A stretch of 40,298 nt of DNA from Bacilli bacterium (GCA_017429285.1 JAFRPF010000001.1:1-40298); one strand, 5' to 3'. Positions 1 to 9,479 are shown, numbered from the stretch's first letter. Notes: generated from the sequence alone by a model not told the origin. A program made the numbers and translations.

Positions 1-912
1 ACCACGCATAATATATTTTCTAAAAATTAAGAAGAAGATAAATAATGGGATGGTCGCGAATAACGAACCTGTCACTTTTGCAGGATCATCACTAACGAAT
101 TCAGAAGATTGGAATTTGCTCATCAAACCATTACTGACTAAATGCATATCATGGTTTTTAGCAGTACCAAAGTTCAACCATGGGTGAGTGCCTGACGCCA
201 CTAATTGTGGCCAAATGTAAGCGTTCCACGCACCCATTAAGGATAAGATCATAATTGTCACGATTGTGGGCATGGCAATTGGGATCATACATTTCCATAA
301 ATATTGGAAATGACCATAACCATCGACCTTCGCGGCTAGGAATAATTCATTCGGGATTTGTTGGAATGTTTGTCTTAAATAGAAGATATAGAAGACACTA
401 ACACCGTGAACAAAGATTAATGCTGCGAATGTATCTTTCCAACCTAAGGACATGGTGGTTTGGAAGTTTGTAATCATCATCATTTCACCAGGAATCATCA
501 TCGTTCCTAATAAGATGGTGAAGATTAAGTCTTTACCTTTGAAGTTAACTCTAGCGAAAGCGAAGGCTGCTAAAACCGAAGTTACTACTGTAAAGGCAGT
601 AGAAACGACTGCGGTATAAACAGTGTTTCCGTAGAATAAACCGAAGTCACCGGATTTACCCATGACTTTGCCATATTGTTCAAAGGAGAAGTTTTTATTA
701 GTTAACAATAGATTTAATTGTCCATTGGCAACTTCAAGATTGTAAGCATCGGTAGATTTAAATGATGTGATAATCATGTAATAGAAAGGAATGATAATGA
801 ATAAGCCCATGATTGTTAAGAAACCATATAAGAGCACTTGGGTGATGATTTTTTGTGCTTTATATCGTCTCATCTGAGCTTCACTAGCGAAATACATAAC
901 ATGTTCAGCCAT
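1..912 (-). CDS. Sugar ABC transporter permease, MalG-like (partial, runs off left edge)
   Basis: Inner subunit of a binding-protein-dependent importer of the carbohydrate (CUT1) type. The frame is open from the ATG at 912 to base 1, giving 304 residues with no stop, so only the last few residues are missing. Seen: a short cytoplasmic N-terminus, a first membrane helix near residues 30-50, several later helices, and the conserved EAA loop near residues 190-212 (LAAKVDGYGHFQYLWKCMIP), which docks on the ATPase. The start is set by AAAGGAG 8 nt before the ATG. It is 15 nt after the MalF-like gene and is cotranscribed with it. The substrate is not readable from the sequence; the binding protein probably lies to the left, outside the window. 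Confidence 0.9.
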   Translation of the reverse strand, partial: MAEHVMYFASEAQMRRYKAQKIITQVLLYGFLTIMGLFIIIPFYYMIITSFKSTDAYNLEVANGQLNLLLTNKNFSFEQYGKVMGKSGDFGLFYGNTVYTAVVSTAFTVVTSVLAAFAFARVNFKGKDLIFTILLGTMMIPGEMMMITNFQTTMSLGWKDTFAALIFVHGVSVFYIFYLRQTFQQIPNELFLAAKVDGYGHFQYLWKCMIPIAMPTIVTIMILSLMGAWNAYIWPQLVASGTHPWLNFGTAKNHDMHLVSNGLMSKFQSSEFVSDDPAKVTGSLFATIPLFIFFLIFRKYIMRG

Positions 913-927
913 ATTATTTTCTCCTTT

Positions 928-2022
928 CTAGTAATGGACCCTATTCTTACTAACACCGAATTGGATGAGAGTAAGTAATAAGATGACGATTAATAAGATA
1001 ACGGAACCAGCAGCCGCTCTACCGAGCGCGGATGCAGAGTTATCTTGCATATACTTATAAATGAAACCAACGATGGTAATCCATTTTGTACCATCAGTAC
1101 CACCAAAGTTAACTGGACCAGCACCGAACAAGGAAATAATTTGTGAATATGATTTCGCTGCTCCGATGAAGGATGTAACAGTGATATACAAAATCTGTGG
1201 TGATAATAATGGAACGGTAATACGGGAGAAGATTGTGAATTTAGAAGCACCATCGATTCTCGCCGCATCATAATATTGTTTATCAATTGTGGATAAGCCA
1301 CTCATAAAGACTAAGATCTTAAAAGCGATACCATTCCAAATTGAGTAGATGACGATAACGAAGAACATGCTCCATTTGCTCGCGGAAACACCTAACCAGT
1401 TAACTGGGTTAATGCCAAAGACATGTAAGAAGGTGTTAAATAATCCGCCAGGACCAGAGGAGAACATGACGTTAAAGACCATACCTAACGCAATAGCGTT
1501 AGTGACATAAGGGAGGAAGAACACTGTCTGATAGAAACCTTGTAAAGGCTTAATCGAATGCAAACAGACGGCGATAACTAAACCCACTAAGATGGTTAAC
1601 GGAACTTCGATAATAACGATTAAACCGGTATTGCCCATAGCTTGCCAGAATAATGGATCTGAGAAGACCTTGACATAGTTATCGAAACCGATTGATTGAA
1701 CAACACTACTTCTGGTATTTGACTGAGAAGCAATAAAGTTCACGATCGCTAATGAGGAGTTACTACCACCAACCCAATAGAAGTTATTGATGAAGGAGAT
1801 CATGAAGGAGTTGATGATCGGATAAATCATGAAGACGATCAAGAAGATAAGTGCTGGAATCAAAGCGATCCAACCCTTAGCCCACTCCGGCAAAATCCAC
1901 TTATGTTTTTTGACATCTAAGTAACCTTTATTAGTTACTGCATCAATATAAGGGGTGTTTAAAACCGCACTGCCGCTGGCATTGACGACGATAGTTTCAT
2001 TCCTTTCTACATTATTTGCCAT
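928..2022 (-). CDS. Sugar ABC transporter permease, MalF/UgpA-like
   Basis: First permease of the importer, 364 residues. The N-terminal ~45 residues are polar and cytoplasmic, helix 1 covers about 50-75, an extracytoplasmic stretch follows (about 80-125), and further helices continue to the C-terminus. The EAA loop is at about 252-275 (DAARIDGASKFTIFSRITVP), the coupling site for the ATPase. Length and layout fit the MalF/UgpA family, although the large periplasmic domain of E. coli MalF is absent, as usual in Firmicutes. It lies 26 nt after the ATPase gene and 15 nt before the second permease. The ATPase-permease-permease order resembles the putative sugar/glycerol-phosphate importer of mycoplasmas, but the substrate is unknown. 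Confidence 0.92.
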   Translation of the reverse strand: MANNVERNETIVVNASGSAVLNTPYIDAVTNKGYLDVKKHKWILPEWAKGWIALIPALIFLIVFMIYPIINSFMISFINNFYWVGGSNSSLAIVNFIASQSNTRSSVVQSIGFDNYVKVFSDPLFWQAMGNTGLIVIIEVPLTILVGLVIAVCLHSIKPLQGFYQTVFFLPYVTNAIALGMVFNVMFSSGPGGLFNTFLHVFGINPVNWLGVSASKWSMFFVIVIYSIWNGIAFKILVFMSGLSTIDKQYYDAARIDGASKFTIFSRITVPLLSPQILYITVTSFIGAAKSYSQIISLFGAGPVNFGGTDGTKWITIVGFIYKYMQDNSASALGRAAAGSVILLIVILLLTLIQFGVSKNRVHY

Positions 2023-2048
2023 AATTAATTAACCAAATAACTTAAAAG

Positions 2049-3545
2049 TTATTTAATCCTTTCTCCAGATTCTTCAAAGACGTAGAAACGTTTTGGAGCG
2101 AATCTGAGTTCTTCTTTGCCAACAACATCAGCCCAAGATTCACTTGGAATGATGATTTTCATACCTGATTCTTGGCCTTTTACACGACCGATAACGGAGA
2201 CGTCACGACCAACGTGTTGGACGAATTGAACGTCGATTGGTAATTTACCTTTCTTATCGTAAGTAAAGGCTTCTGGTCTAACACCAATTTTGACGGTGCG
2301 GTCTTTCTTGACCACTTCTTCATCTTCTCTAACGATTTCTAGTTCAGGATTTTCTAAAGCTTTGATTTGGCTCTTCTCTAAACCTTCAAGTCTTTCTGGA
2401 TGATCCGCTAAATCGGCTTGGTATTGTTCTAAGGTTTTTCTTGTACCTTTAACGAAGGTGTATTCGTGATGAATTACGCCACGATATTCCTCTTTGTATT
2501 TAGGATCGGTATCAAAGACTTCTCCAGCGACATATAATTTGCCATCTTTAATTTCACCATCAAAGATGTTGATAGCAGGAGAACCTAAGAATTTAGCGAC
2601 GAATAAGTTAATTGGCTCGTCATAAACTGTTTGAGGTTCATCGATTTGTTGGATGACACCAAAGTTCATGACAACGATAACATCGGAAATGGACATAGCT
2701 TCTTCTTGGTCATGGGTGACGAAGATTGTGGTAATACCAGTTTCCTTTTGAATACGTCTAATTTCTTCACGAGTTTGAAGTCTTAAACGAGCATCTAAGT
2801 TAGATAATGGTTCGTCAAGTAATAAGACACGTGGAGATTTAGCAAGAGCACGAGCGATAGCCACACGTTGTTGTTGACCACCAGAGAGCTCTTTTGGTTT
2901 TCTCTCTAAATAAGGTTCGATATCAACGAGTCTCGCCATCTTGTGAGCGATTTCGTCTTTCTCTTCCTTAGTTAATTTCTTCTTTGTTAATTTGGCGTAG
3001 CGTTCTGGATCATCCGCTTTAATCTGTTCGAGTTCAGCGGTGGCCTTTTGTAAGGCTTCGTTAGCAGCTTCGACTTCTTTTTGAGCCTCTTCCACTACCT
3101 TTTGTGCTTCGCCAACATCTCCGCCGTTTTTCGCAGCGGCTTCTAAGGCCTTATGAGCCTTCTTTAATGATGAGTTCGCTTCTTTCACTCTTGTCTTATA
3201 TCCATCAAGAGGATGTGGGAAACGAACGTTGTCAAGTGGGAAGGTGATATTCTGTTTCACAGAAAAATGAGGATATAAAGCGTAGTTTTGGAAAACTAGA
3301 CCAATACCCCTATTCTCTGGTGGAACGTTAGTAACATCTTCATCACCGAACCAAATGTGTCCGTCAGTTGGTTTGTGTAAACCCGCAATCATATAAAGGG
3401 TTGTTGATTTACCACAACCGGAAGGACCAAGTAAACCGACGAGTTTGCCATCAGGCACAACAAAAGACATGTCGTTAACGGCGGTAGTCTTGGAACCTTT
3501 CTTACCAACGAAAGTTTTGGTAAGATGTTCAATTCTTACTTCCAT
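2049..3545 (-). CDS. ABC importer ATPase, MalK/UgpC-like, with a coiled-coil insert
   Basis: Energises the two adjacent permeases. At 498 residues it is well above the usual ~365-380 of MalK/MsmK/UgpC. Seen: Walker A at 40-48 (GPSGCGKST), Q-loop Gln86, signature LSGGQ at 220-224, Walker B LLLDEP at 241-246, D-loop SNLD, switch His278, then a TOBE-like regulatory domain. The extra length is in two places: an Ala/Glu/Lys-rich, heptad-like segment at about 108-193 between the Q-loop and the signature, and a charged stretch at about 345-415 inside the C-terminal domain. The catalytic residues are intact, so it should be active. Enlarged ATPases of this kind are known in mycoplasma homologues. AAAGGAG precedes the ATG. 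It is the first gene of the operon. Confidence 0.93.
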   Translation of the reverse strand: MEVRIEHLTKTFVGKKGSKTTAVNDMSFVVPDGKLVGLLGPSGCGKSTTLYMIAGLHKPTDGHIWFGDEDVTNVPPENRGIGLVFQNYALYPHFSVKQNITFPLDNVRFPHPLDGYKTRVKEANSSLKKAHKALEAAAKNGGDVGEAQKVVEEAQKEVEAANEALQKATAELEQIKADDPERYAKLTKKKLTKEEKDEIAHKMARLVDIEPYLERKPKELSGGQQQRVAIARALAKSPRVLLLDEPLSNLDARLRLQTREEIRRIQKETGITTIFVTHDQEEAMSISDVIVVMNFGVIQQIDEPQTVYDEPINLFVAKFLGSPAINIFDGEIKDGKLYVAGEVFDTDPKYKEEYRGVIHHEYTFVKGTRKTLEQYQADLADHPERLEGLEKSQIKALENPELEIVREDEEVVKKDRTVKIGVRPEAFTYDKKGKLPIDVQFVQHVGRDVSVIGRVKGQESGMKIIIPSESWADVVGKEELRFAPKRFYVFEESGERIK

Positions 3546-3591
3546 AGAGATAACTCCTTTCGTTTATAGTATGGAAAATTTGTACAATTTG

Positions 3592-3620
3592 ATATTACCA
3601 CAAGTCGCCTTATTTTAAAA
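3592..3620 (-). promoter_or_regulatory. Candidate promoter of the ABC importer operon
   Basis: Read on the minus strand, an extended -10 TGGTAATAT lies at 3592-3600, with TTTTAA 17 nt upstream at 3615-3620. Transcription would start near 3585, giving a ~40-nt leader that includes AAAGGAG. The -35 is weak. I see no clear CcpA-type catabolite operator between here and the start codon. Confidence 0.4.
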
Positions 3621-3652
3621 ATAAAATCGTGCGCTATAGGTGTGCTAAAAAG

Positions 3653-3687
3653 ATAAAAAAAGATTAACCAGAATTAACTGATTAACC
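3653..3687 (-). terminator. Rho-independent terminator after the RDD gene
   Basis: On the minus strand the arms at 3678-3687 and 3662-3671 form a 10-bp stem (two or three G-U pairs) around the loop UUAAUU, followed by a run of seven U. The RDD stop codon lies inside the stem. Confidence 0.8.
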
Positions 3688-4917
3688 TTCTTTATCATCT
3701 TTCTTTTTGTTGAAGTTTTCATTGACGTATAAAACTGAGTCATCCTTTGGCATTTCTACATCATGAATGACAGATTGTACGGAATTAATTTCTTTTTTGA
3801 TTCTATCTTCCTGAGTGGCGTTTTCAAATATCTCAGAATGAACTTTATCCACTACTATAGTGCCAGCGATGTAGTCATGGATCGCTTTATGATCTTTTGT
3901 AAATATCGCAAGTCCATAGCTCACTAACGCTAAGAAGGTCACAATACCTAAGAACCAAATATTCGCGCCTAAGAATAAATATAAAGCGATAATAATTACC
4001 ATCATAAATAAGAAACGAGGTATAAGTTGTAAACGATTATATCGATAGCCAAGTTTATTTACTAAACATAGATGGAAGATTAATTTTCCTAATGTTTCAC
4101 CATTTTTAAAGATCATTGGGATAGCAAAGAAGAAGACTAACATGGAGAAAGAAAAGCAAAATATAATCGGTAAATTATAATAATGGTTCCACCAATTATC
4201 ATAAGCTTTAGAAACATGTTTCAAATTACCAACACTAATTGTCGCAATATGATAAATCGTTTCTTTATTCTCTTTATTATCCGCATCTGGGATATAGAAA
4301 TAACCAGTTAATTTCTGTTGATTTTCATTACTGATAACACCGGTAGTTTCATTATTTAAACATCTAGGGATAGCCACTTCATCATAGATGGGTTTATTAT
4401 CAGTGTCTAATTTATAAGTATATAATTCTAAACCAACGGTCTTAATTAAATCGTTTAATTTTTTGACATCGTTTTCATATAAATTTAAATCATCAGGTTG
4501 TCCTAAGATATGGACGTTAAACCAATAATTTTCTTTACCGTTATAATTAACACGAGATTCTTCTGGTGCTTTGTTCACTAAATAGTCTGTGTAATAGGAA
4601 TAAAACATATCTTCATAACCTTTATAATTTTCAAAAGTTTTTTGTTTTACTCCACCTTTTTCATAATCGTAATCGAATAACCCACTTTCGACATTATATT
4701 GATAATATTGTTCCTCATATTTTTTTGCGTAAGGTGCCGCGGGAACAATCACTCTTTGAACAAATATCAATAAGCCAAAAAAGACGAATGACATAATCGC
4801 TAAATCAACGATCACAGCGACAAATCTCGCAAATAATCCAGCGTGATTAATATTAGATAAACCATCGCTACTAGTACGGGCTACATTACTCGAATTTTGA
4901 TAAACATTTTCTTCCAT
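3682..4917 (-). CDS. RDD family membrane protein with a large extracytoplasmic insert
   Basis: 411 residues. RDD hallmarks are split along the chain: ARFVAVIVDLAIM in helix 1 (about 30-55), GETLGKLIFHL with following Arg residues (about 275-300), and HDYIAGTIVV near the C-terminal end of the domain (about 345-360). Between helix 1 and helix 2 there are about 190 residues rich in Tyr, Asp and Asn that must face the outside; RDD proteins normally have only a short loop there. The last ~50 residues are charged and cytoplasmic. Some RDD proteins act in ion or osmolyte transport, but none of that can be assigned here. Monocistronic, with its own terminator. No Shine-Dalgarno is visible; a -10 hexamer ends 7 nt before the ATG. 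Confidence 0.82.
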   Translation of the reverse strand: MEENVYQNSSNVARTSSDGLSNINHAGLFARFVAVIVDLAIMSFVFFGLLIFVQRVIVPAAPYAKKYEEQYYQYNVESGLFDYDYEKGGVKQKTFENYKGYEDMFYSYYTDYLVNKAPEESRVNYNGKENYWFNVHILGQPDDLNLYENDVKKLNDLIKTVGLELYTYKLDTDNKPIYDEVAIPRCLNNETTGVISNENQQKLTGYFYIPDADNKENKETIYHIATISVGNLKHVSKAYDNWWNHYYNLPIIFCFSFSMLVFFFAIPMIFKNGETLGKLIFHLCLVNKLGYRYNRLQLIPRFLFMMVIIIALYLFLGANIWFLGIVTFLALVSYGLAIFTKDHKAIHDYIAGTIVVDKVHSEIFENATQEDRIKKEINSVQSVIHDVEMPKDDSVLYVNENFNKKKDDKEG

Positions 4918-4924
4918 ATAGTAA

Positions 4925-4930
4925 ACTATA
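4925..4930 (-). promoter_or_regulatory. -10 element of the RDD gene; probable leaderless mRNA
   Basis: TATAGT on the minus strand, separated by only 7 nt from the ATG at 4917, so transcription should start at or within a base of the start codon. The -35 is poor. There is no ribosome binding site between them. Confidence 0.5.
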
Positions 4931-4975
4931 ACATATTTAAAATATTTAATATAACAATATCTTATTTAGATAAAA

Positions 4976-4998
4976 CAAAAACCCATCAAACGATGGGT
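4976..4998 (-). terminator. Terminator of the str operon (after tuf)
   Basis: Perfect 7-bp inverted repeat ACCCATC/GATGGGT around the loop AAAC (4981-4998), followed on the minus strand by TTTTTGTTTTA. It lies 26 nt after the tuf stop. Confidence 0.88.
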
Positions 4999-5024
4999 AG
5001 TTGTTATTAGTGATATTAAATAAA

Positions 5025-6209
5025 TTATTTAATAATTTCGCTAACTGTACCAGCACCAACGGTTCTGCCACCTTCACGGATGGAGAATTTGGTACCTTTT
5101 TCCATAGCGATTGGGTGAATTAATTCAACGGTTAATTCCACGTTATCGCCAGGCATAACCATGTCAACACCAGCAGGTAATGTAATGACACCGGTAACGT
5201 CTGTGGTACGGAAGTAGAATTGTGGACGATAGTTTGTTAAGAACGCTGTATGACGGCCACCTTCTTCTTTGGTTAAGACGTAAACTTGACCAGTGAATTT
5301 GCTGTGTGGTGTAACGGAACCTGGTTTCGCTAAGACTTGACCACGTTGGACTTGGTCACGGTTGATACCTCTTAATAAGACACCAACGTTGTCACCAGCT
5401 TCAGCGTAATCTAAGATCTTACGGAAGGATTCTAGACCGGTAATAACGGATTTTTGGGTTGGTTTAATACCAACGATTTCGACTTCATCACCTAATTTAG
5501 CTTGACCACGTTCGACACGGCCGGTAACGACGGTACCACGACCAGAGATGGTCATGACGTCTTCGATAGCTAATAAGAATGGTTTGTCGGTTTCACGAGC
5601 TGGAGCTGGGATATAGGTATCACAAGCTTCCATTAATTCGAGAATAGCTTTTTCAGCTTCTGGATCGCCATCTAAGGCTTTTCTAGCAGAACCACGGATG
5701 ACTGGGACGTCATCGCCTGGGAAGCCGTAGCTATTTAATAATTCACGGACATCCATTTCGACTAAGTCTAATAATTCTGGATCATCGACTAAGTCAGTCT
5801 TGTTGATGAAGACAACGATGTATGGAACACCGACTTGACGAGCAAGTAAGATGTGTTCACGTGTTTGTGGCATAACGCCATCAGTACCTGCGACAACAAG
5901 GATTGCACCATCCATTTGAGCAGCACCGGTGATCATGTTATTAACATAGTCAGCGTGCCCTGGGCAGTCGACGTGAGCATAGTGTCTCTTGTCTGTTTGA
6001 TATTCGATGTGGGCTGTGTTAATTGTAATACCACGAGCCTTTTCTTCTGGAGCGGAGTCGATTTGTGCATAATCGGTTTTGACAGCACCGCCCTTTTTAG
6101 CTAAGACAGAAGTGATAGCAGCGGTTAATGTGGTTTTACCGTGGTCAACGTGACCAATTGTACCGATATTAACGTGTTCTTTGGTTCTGTCAAAATGTTG
6201 TTTTGCCAT
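5025..6209 (-). CDS. tuf: Elongation factor Tu
   Basis: GTPase that brings aminoacyl-tRNA to the ribosomal A site. The full length of 394 residues is typical. Seen: P-loop GHVDHGKT at 19-26, switch [10 protein letters not shown] near 81-88, NKTD near 136-139 in the guanine-specificity loop, then domains II and III ending in SEIIK. Last gene of the str operon. The 108-nt gap after fusA holds a strong extra promoter and a hairpin leader, so tuf can be made in excess of EF-G. GGGAG precedes the ATG. No second tuf copy is in the window. Confidence 0.99.
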   Translation of the reverse strand: MAKQHFDRTKEHVNIGTIGHVDHGKTTLTAAITSVLAKKGGAVKTDYAQIDSAPEEKARGITINTAHIEYQTDKRHYAHVDCPGHADYVNNMITGAAQMDGAILVVAGTDGVMPQTREHILLARQVGVPYIVVFINKTDLVDDPELLDLVEMDVRELLNSYGFPGDDVPVIRGSARKALDGDPEAEKAILELMEACDTYIPAPARETDKPFLLAIEDVMTISGRGTVVTGRVERGQAKLGDEVEIVGIKPTQKSVITGLESFRKILDYAEAGDNVGVLLRGINRDQVQRGQVLAKPGSVTPHSKFTGQVYVLTKEEGGRHTAFLTNYRPQFYFRTTDVTGVITLPAGVDMVMPGDNVELTVELIHPIAMEKGTKFSIREGGRTVGAGTVSEIIK

Positions 6210-6230
6210 AAAATTGAAATCTCCCTTCTC

Positions 6231-6257
6231 TTTCGTATATGCAACTTTGCAACGAAA
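6231..6257 (-). other. Hairpin in the tuf 5' leader
   Basis: The transcript from the tuf promoter begins with a stem TTTCG/CGAAA that encloses a second pairing TGCAA/TTGCA. It ends a few bases before the Shine-Dalgarno and may stabilise the 5' end of the mRNA. There is no U-run directly after it, so it is not a terminator. Confidence 0.45.
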
Positions 6258-6259
6258 AC

Positions 6260-6288
6260 ATAATATAGCAATTGTTTTTTATTATCAA
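6260..6288 (-). promoter_or_regulatory. Internal tuf promoter
   Basis: TTGATA (6283-6288) and TATTAT (6260-6265) on the minus strand with a 17-bp spacer, close to the sigma-70/sigma-A consensus. Located in the fusA-tuf gap, about 50 bp before the tuf start. Confidence 0.75.
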
Positions 6289-6317
6289 TACCAATTTATT
6301 AGGTATTAGGTAATATT

Positions 6318-8399
6318 TTAGCGAGCGGACATCCCACTCTTTTTGATAATTTCTTCTTGAACGTATTTTGGACATTCGCCATAGCGATCGAATTGCATGA
6401 CGTAGTTACCACGACCTTGTGTCATAGAACGTAAGTCTGTGACGTAACCGAACATCTCGGAAAGTGGTACTTCTGCTTCAATAGTTTTCGCATTCGCTCT
6501 TTGGCTTTCACCGGTAATGTTACCTCTTCTACGAGAGATATCACCGATGACATCACCATAATATTGTTCAGGAACTGTAACTTCAATCTTCATGATTGGT
6601 TCTAAGATGACTGGGTTACATTTCTTAGCCGCTTCTTTAAGCGCTAAAGAGGCAGCGATCTTATAGGCGGCTTCGGATGAGTCGACATCATGGTAAGAAC
6701 CATCGAATAATGTGGCTTTAATATCCATGACTTCGAATCCCGCAACCATACCTCTTTTTAAGGAATCCACTAAACCATCTTGAGTTGGTTTAATATATTC
6801 TCTTGGGACAGAACCACCGACAATCGCATCGACGAATTCAAATCCTTTGCCTGGGTTTGGTTCAAATTTGATCCAGACGTGACCGTATTGACCACGACCA
6901 CCAGATTGTTTGATGTATTTACCTTCGCAATCCGCGGTTCCTTTAATGGTTTCTTTATATTCAACTTGAGGAGCACCGACGTTCACTTGAACGTTAAATT
7001 CTCTTCTCATACGATCAACGATAATGTCTAAGTGTAATTCACCGACACCAGCGATGATGGTTTGACCAGTTTCCGCATTAGTACGGACTCTGAAGGTTGG
7101 ATCTTCTTCCGCGAGTTTTTGTAAGGCGATAGACATCTTTTCTTGATCGGCTTTGGTTTTTGGTTCCACCGCTTCTTCGATAACTGGATCTGGGAATTCC
7201 ATCTTCTCTAAGATGACTTCATTCTTTTCATCACATAATGTATCGCCAGTAATTGTGGATTTTAAACCGACAACCGCACCGATATCACCAGCGTGTAATT
7301 CTTCGACTTCTTGTCTGTGGTTGGAGTGCATGAGAACGACACGGGCGATTCTTTCTTTAACACCTTTGGTGCTGTTCATGACATAGCTTCCGGCTTTTAA
7401 GACACCGCTATAGACACGAACATAAGCTAATCTACCAATGAATGGGTCAGTAGCAATCTTGAAGGCTAATGCGGCTAATGGAGCATCGTCTGTTGGTTTA
7501 CATGTGACCTCATTACCTCTATCATCTGTTCCTTTTGCAGGTGGGATATCAAGAGGGCTTGGTAGATAGTCGATAACGCCGTCTAATAATAATTGAATGT
7601 TCTTATTCTTATAAGCACTACCGCAGAAGACAGGATGGAATTCACCAGTTAAAACGGCTTTACGAATAACTTCTTTAGTCTTTTCAACGGATGGTTCTTT
7701 TCCTTCTAAGACGAGCATCAAGATTTCTTCATCGAAATTTGATAAGGCTTCGAATAATTTCGCTCTTAATTCAACGACTTTATCCTTATATTCTTCAGGG
7801 ATTGGCTCTTCATGTGGTTCTTCATGAATATCAGAGGAATAAACCCATGCTTTTTGTTCGATAATATCGATACATCCCTTAAGAGTAGATTCGATACCGA
7901 TTGGGTATTGGACAGCAGCAGCGTTAGCACCTAATCTGTCATATAATGAACGGACGCTCATTTCGAAGTCCGCACCGATCGCGTCAAGTTTATTGACGAA
8001 GACGATTCTAGGAACACCGTATTTGCTACCTTGTCTCCAAACGGTTTCTGTTTGTGGTTCAACACCGTTTTTACCATCTAAAACAGTGATCGCACCATCT
8101 AAGACACGAAGTGAACGTTCAACTTCAACGGTGAAGTCGACGTGCCCAGGAGTGTCGATAATGTTAATTCTATTGCCCTTCCAGTGAGCGGTTGTGGCCG
8201 CGGAGGTAATGGTGATACCTCTTTCCTGTTCTTGGGCCATCCAGTCCATCGTGGCCGCACCTTCGTGGGTTTCACCGATCTTATGGATTTTACCAGTGAA
8301 ATAAAGAATACGTTCTGTGGTTGTAGTTTTACCGGCATCGATATGGGCCATAATTCCGATATTACGGGTATGGGCTAAGTCAAATTCGCGATTTGCCAT
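6318..8399 (-). CDS. fusA: Elongation factor G
   Basis: Translocation GTPase of the ribosome, also used in ribosome recycling; 693 residues, the family length. Seen: P-loop AHIDAGKT at 18-25, DTPGHVDF in switch II, NKLD in the guanine loop, domain [14 protein letters not shown] region, and domain V to the end. It starts 18 nt after rpsG, with GGGGAGG before the ATG, in the standard str order. No truncation or odd substitution is visible in the GTPase motifs. Fusidic acid response cannot be judged by eye. Confidence 0.99.
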   Translation of the reverse strand: MANREFDLAHTRNIGIMAHIDAGKTTTTERILYFTGKIHKIGETHEGAATMDWMAQEQERGITITSAATTAHWKGNRINIIDTPGHVDFTVEVERSLRVLDGAITVLDGKNGVEPQTETVWRQGSKYGVPRIVFVNKLDAIGADFEMSVRSLYDRLGANAAAVQYPIGIESTLKGCIDIIEQKAWVYSSDIHEEPHEEPIPEEYKDKVVELRAKLFEALSNFDEEILMLVLEGKEPSVEKTKEVIRKAVLTGEFHPVFCGSAYKNKNIQLLLDGVIDYLPSPLDIPPAKGTDDRGNEVTCKPTDDAPLAALAFKIATDPFIGRLAYVRVYSGVLKAGSYVMNSTKGVKERIARVVLMHSNHRQEVEELHAGDIGAVVGLKSTITGDTLCDEKNEVILEKMEFPDPVIEEAVEPKTKADQEKMSIALQKLAEEDPTFRVRTNAETGQTIIAGVGELHLDIIVDRMRREFNVQVNVGAPQVEYKETIKGTADCEGKYIKQSGGRGQYGHVWIKFEPNPGKGFEFVDAIVGGSVPREYIKPTQDGLVDSLKRGMVAGFEVMDIKATLFDGSYHDVDSSEAAYKIAASLALKEAAKKCNPVILEPIMKIEVTVPEQYYGDVIGDISRRRGNITGESQRANAKTIEAEVPLSEMFGYVTDLRSMTQGRGNYVMQFDRYGECPKYVQEEIIKKSGMSAR

Positions 8400-8417
8400 A
8401 TGTTTTTGCCTCCCCTA

Positions 8418-8885
8418 CTACCAACGATAATGGGCGTAAGCTTTGTTGGCTTCGGCCATCTTGTGTGTATCTTCTCTCTTTTTGACGGAAGCACCAGTGC
8501 CGTTAGCGGCATCGATGATTTCGTTAGCTAAACGTTCTTCCATGCTCTTTTCGTTTCTTAAACGTGAGTAGTTAACTAACCATCTTAATCCTAAGGTTAC
8601 TTTTCTATCTGGAGTAACTTCGGTAGGAACTTGGAAGTTAGAACCACCAACACGTCTCATTTTTAATTCGACAGTTGGCATGATGTTGTTTAAAGCTGTG
8701 GCGAAGACATCCATGGCTGGTTTTCCAGTTTTGTCTTCGATTTTCTTGAAGGCGGAATAGAGAATGTTTTGAGCGGTTCCCTTTTTACCATCAAGCATAA
8801 TTTTGTTAATTAAACGAGTGACTAACTTATTGTTATATATTGGATCTGGTAAGACGTCACGTTTTGTTGCATTTCCTTTACGCAT
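8418..8885 (-). CDS. rpsG: Ribosomal protein S7
   Basis: Primary 16S rRNA binder that nucleates the 3' domain of the 30S head. 155 residues, typical for bacteria; N-terminal [18 protein letters not shown] and C-terminal [15 protein letters not shown] are family hallmarks. GGAGGAAAAC precedes the ATG, and it follows rpsL by 19 nt. In E. coli S7 represses its own operon by binding the rpsL-rpsG gap; here that gap is too short for a comparable structure. Confidence 0.98.
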   Translation of the reverse strand: MRKGNATKRDVLPDPIYNNKLVTRLINKIMLDGKKGTAQNILYSAFKKIEDKTGKPAMDVFATALNNIMPTVELKMRRVGGSNFQVPTEVTPDRKVTLGLRWLVNYSRLRNEKSMEERLANEIIDAANGTGASVKKREDTHKMAEANKAYAHYRW

Positions 8886-8904
8886 AATGTTTTCCTCCTC
8901 CTAA

Positions 8905-9324
8905 CTATTCAGCTTTCTTTGGCTTTTTAGTGCCATATAAGCTTCTGCCTTGACGGCGAGCTTCGATACCAGCGCAGTCTAAGGTACCACGAACGATGTG
9001 ATATCTAACACCTGGTAAATCCTTCACACGTCCACCTCTAATCATAACTGTGGAGTGTTCTTGTAAGTTGTGACCTTCACCACCGATATAGGCTGTGACT
9101 TCGTATCCGTTTGATAATCTAACACGGGCGTATTTTCTTAACGCAGAGTTAGGTTTTTTCGGAGTCATTGTACCGACACGGGTGCAGACACCACGTTTTT
9201 GTGATGAGGCTTGGTCGATGTTCTTTTTCTTTAAAGAGTTCCATCTAGTACCTAAGGCTGGAGCTTTGGTCTTCCAGGTCTTATTGTGACGGCCTTCACG
9301 AACTAATTGGTTAATGGTTGGCAT
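8905..9324 (-). CDS. rpsL: Ribosomal protein S12
   Basis: 30S decoding-centre protein, 139 residues from the start [15 protein letters not shown]. The frame is open further upstream (to 9378), but AAAGGAG sits 8 nt before the ATG at 9324 and the conserved N-terminus begins there. The 13-14 residue longer loop after KTKAPAL is the low-GC Gram-positive form. The TPKKPNS segment and the GHNLQEHS segment have the wild-type Lys and adjacent residues, so no classical streptomycin-resistance change is seen. First gene of the str operon. Confidence 0.98.
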   Translation of the reverse strand: MPTINQLVREGRHNKTWKTKAPALGTRWNSLKKKNIDQASSQKRGVCTRVGTMTPKKPNSALRKYARVRLSNGYEVTAYIGGEGHNLQEHSTVMIRGGRVKDLPGVRYHIVRGTLDCAGIEARRQGRSLYGTKKPKKAE

Positions 9325-9444
9325 ATAATTGCTCCTTTCGATAACTATTTTAATTTGGTAAATCTTTATCCACGCCACCAGGTGTATCGACCATCTTCTT
9401 TAAAAAATGGACCCACTCGGTCAGCGTAGTTTCAATTCACACGC
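9325..9444 (-). promoter_or_regulatory. Structured leader of the str operon
   Basis: About 120 nt between the predicted start of transcription and rpsL. It holds a short GACC-loop-GGTC stem (9410-9422) followed by six U, and a second GGTC at 9389-9392 that could pair with the same GACC instead. Alternative pairing before a U-run suggests attenuation, but the stems are only 4 bp. The CACCTGGTG palindrome follows. No known leader family is recognised. Confidence 0.4.
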
Positions 9445-9450
9445 TCATAT

Positions 9451-9479
9451 ATATTAAATAAATCGGTATTTTGACGCAA
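9451..9479 (-). promoter_or_regulatory. str operon promoter
   Basis: TTGCGT (9474-9479), 17-bp spacer, TAATAT (9451-9456) on the minus strand. The -35 is part of TTTTGCTTGCG (9475-9485), which is repeated exactly at the rplK promoter and nearly so at the rpmG promoter. Confidence 0.65.

Noticed and set aside
9325-9378. Open frame upstream of rpsL giving an 18-residue N-terminal extension
   Set aside because: The conserved S12 N-terminus starts at MPTINQ and a good AAAGGAG lies directly before that ATG.
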